A stretch of 6,715 nucleotides of DNA from Clostridiales bacterium (lineage in GTDB: Bacteria > Bacillota > Clostridia > Christensenellales > Christensenellaceae): positions 1 to 6,715 of the forward strand of contig QAKS01000027.1 of assembly GCA_003343685.1 (NCBI GenBank), given 5' to 3'. Positions within the stretch are counted from its first letter, which is position 1; each line of letters starts with the position of its first letter. The notes beneath the pieces were generated by a model that ran no database searches, was not told the origin of the DNA, and was given only the letters and a program-made list of their open reading frames with translations. Shown here piece after piece: positions 5,846 through 6,715 of this stretch. Both the position numbers and the translations under genes were made by a program.

Positions 5846-6715
5846 GCTGAGCGGAATTGCGAAAAAATTAAAAACGGCATGGGAACGGGGAGCGACGGAT
5901 ATTTTTATCGTGGCGGGCGCACCCATGACGCTGAAAATAGACGGTGCGTTTGCGGACTTTGAAGAAGGAAAGCTCGGAGCGGGCGACACACGGAGGCTGA
6001 TTGAGGAATTGTACCGGGAGGCGGGGCGAAGCATGGATGCCCTGACGGAGAATGGAGACGACGACTTTTCCATGTCAGTGAGCGCGGTAGCGCGGTACAG
6101 GGTAAACGCCTATAAGCAGAGGGGTTCTCTGGCGGCGGTAATCCGTGTGATCGGCTTTGGTATTCCCGATTACAGGGAAATGGATGTGCCGGAGATCGTG
6201 ATGGAGCAGACGGCGCGCACCAGCGGTTTGATTCTCGTTACGGGACCTGCCGGCGGCGGAAAGTCTACGACGCTGGCATGTATGATTGACAGGATCAATT
6301 CGACAAGAGAGGGACATATCGTTACGCTTGAGGAGCCTATCGAATATTTGCACAGGGATAAAAAGTGTATTGTGAGCCAGCGGGAGATCTGCATGGACTC
6401 CGACAGCTTCCTTACAGGGCTACGGGCATGTATGCGACAGGACCCGGACGTCATCCTGCTGGGAGAAATGCGCGACAGGGAGACGATGAGCACGGCTTTG
6501 ACGGCGGCTGAGACAGGGCATCTGGTGCTCTCCACTTTGCATACGCTGGGAGCCGCCAATTCCATAGACAGGATTGTAGACGCGTTTCCGGAGGGGCAGC
6601 AGAGTCAGGTAAGAGCGCAGCTGGCCATGCTGCTCCGCGCTGTCGTATCGCAGCAGCTGATCAAAGGGGTGGGCGGAAAAAATATTCCGGTGTTTGAGGT
6701 GATGGTGGTCAATGA
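5835..6715 (+). CDS. pilT: PilT-type ATPase, 3' end missing
   Basis: The gene starts at ATG 5835 with GAGGTG at 5825-5830, and runs off the right edge; 293 residues are visible of about 345 usual for PilT. It is a cytoplasmic hexameric ATPase of the secretion superfamily that powers pilus retraction or, in reduced systems, assembly. Domains in order: N-terminal PAS-like domain with ATDIFIVAGAPMTLKIDG (about 18-35) and ARYRVNAYKQRG; Walker A GPAGGGKST (137-145, K143); Asp box VTLEEPIEYLH (163-173); Walker B DPDVILLGEMRD (203-214); His box GHLVLSTLHT (228-237, H229 and H236). GEMRD is the PilT form, where PilB has GEIRD, and the following ETGHLVLSTLHT segment also follows PilT closely. The Asp box has EE where PilT normally has ED. 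The window ends just before where the AIRNLIRE motif would fall. This is the last visible gene of the operon. Confidence 0.93.
   Translation, partial: MENKLSGIAKKLKTAWERGATDIFIVAGAPMTLKIDGAFADFEEGKLGAGDTRRLIEELYREAGRSMDALTENGDDDFSMSVSAVARYRVNAYKQRGSLAAVIRVIGFGIPDYREMDVPEIVMEQTARTSGLILVTGPAGGGKSTTLACMIDRINSTREGHIVTLEEPIEYLHRDKKCIVSQREICMDSDSFLTGLRACMRQDPDVILLGEMRDRETMSTALTAAETGHLVLSTLHTLGAANSIDRIVDAFPEGQQSQVRAQLAMLLRAVVSQQLIKGVGGKNIPVFEVMVVN

Noticed and set aside
5315..6073. 252-residue minus-strand open frame opposite the pilin and ATPase genes
   Set aside because: It lies opposite several well-supported overlapping genes and has no domain features.

Overview
The window looks like chromosomal DNA of a Gram-positive member of the Clostridia, most likely a gut Lachnospiraceae-type bacterium. 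This is inferred from strong GGAGG-type ribosome sites, moderate base composition, a MATE exporter, a BTAD-type regulator and a compact type IV pilus / type II secretion-like operon. Nothing here fixes the species. There are no tRNA, rRNA, CRISPR or insertion-sequence signals.

Layout. (1) 1-1116, plus strand: the C-terminal four fifths of a MATE-family multidrug/toxin exporter, cut by the left edge. (2) 1152-1199: a strong hairpin with T-tracts on both strands, shared as a terminator by the exporter and the convergent gene after it. (3) 2411-1209, minus strand: a 400-residue regulator with an OmpR/SARP-type winged helix, a BTAD domain and a C-terminal domain that reads as a GGDEF fold with the signature lost. 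(4) 2412-2624: a divergent intergenic region with candidate promoters for both flanking genes. (5) 2625-3032, plus strand: a 135-residue protein of unknown function that appears to be an internal duplication. (6) 3117-3146 terminator, then a promoter (-10 TATAAT, 17-nt spacer) at 3160-3188.

(7) 3226 to the right edge: a tightly packed plus-strand operon. It encodes a PilC/GspF-like inner-membrane platform protein, a 106-residue single-span protein, a 161-residue single-span protein resembling DUF4860, a prepilin-like protein with a clear peptidase site (G9, glutamate at +5), a PilX/GspK-like protein without that glutamate, and a PilT-type ATPase cut by the right edge. From the second gene on, each start overlaps the previous stop (ATGA three times, then an 11-nt overlap), so the products are probably made in coordinated amounts as one membrane machine.

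How they may work together: the ATPase would drive the platform protein, which would extend or retract a short pseudopilus made of the small single-span proteins. The order (platform first, ATPase last) and the PilT-like rather than PilB-like ATPase differ from the classical com and pil operons. The two proteins of unclear family are the least explained parts. The major pilin, prepilin peptidase and any PilB-type ATPase are not in the window and may lie downstream or elsewhere.
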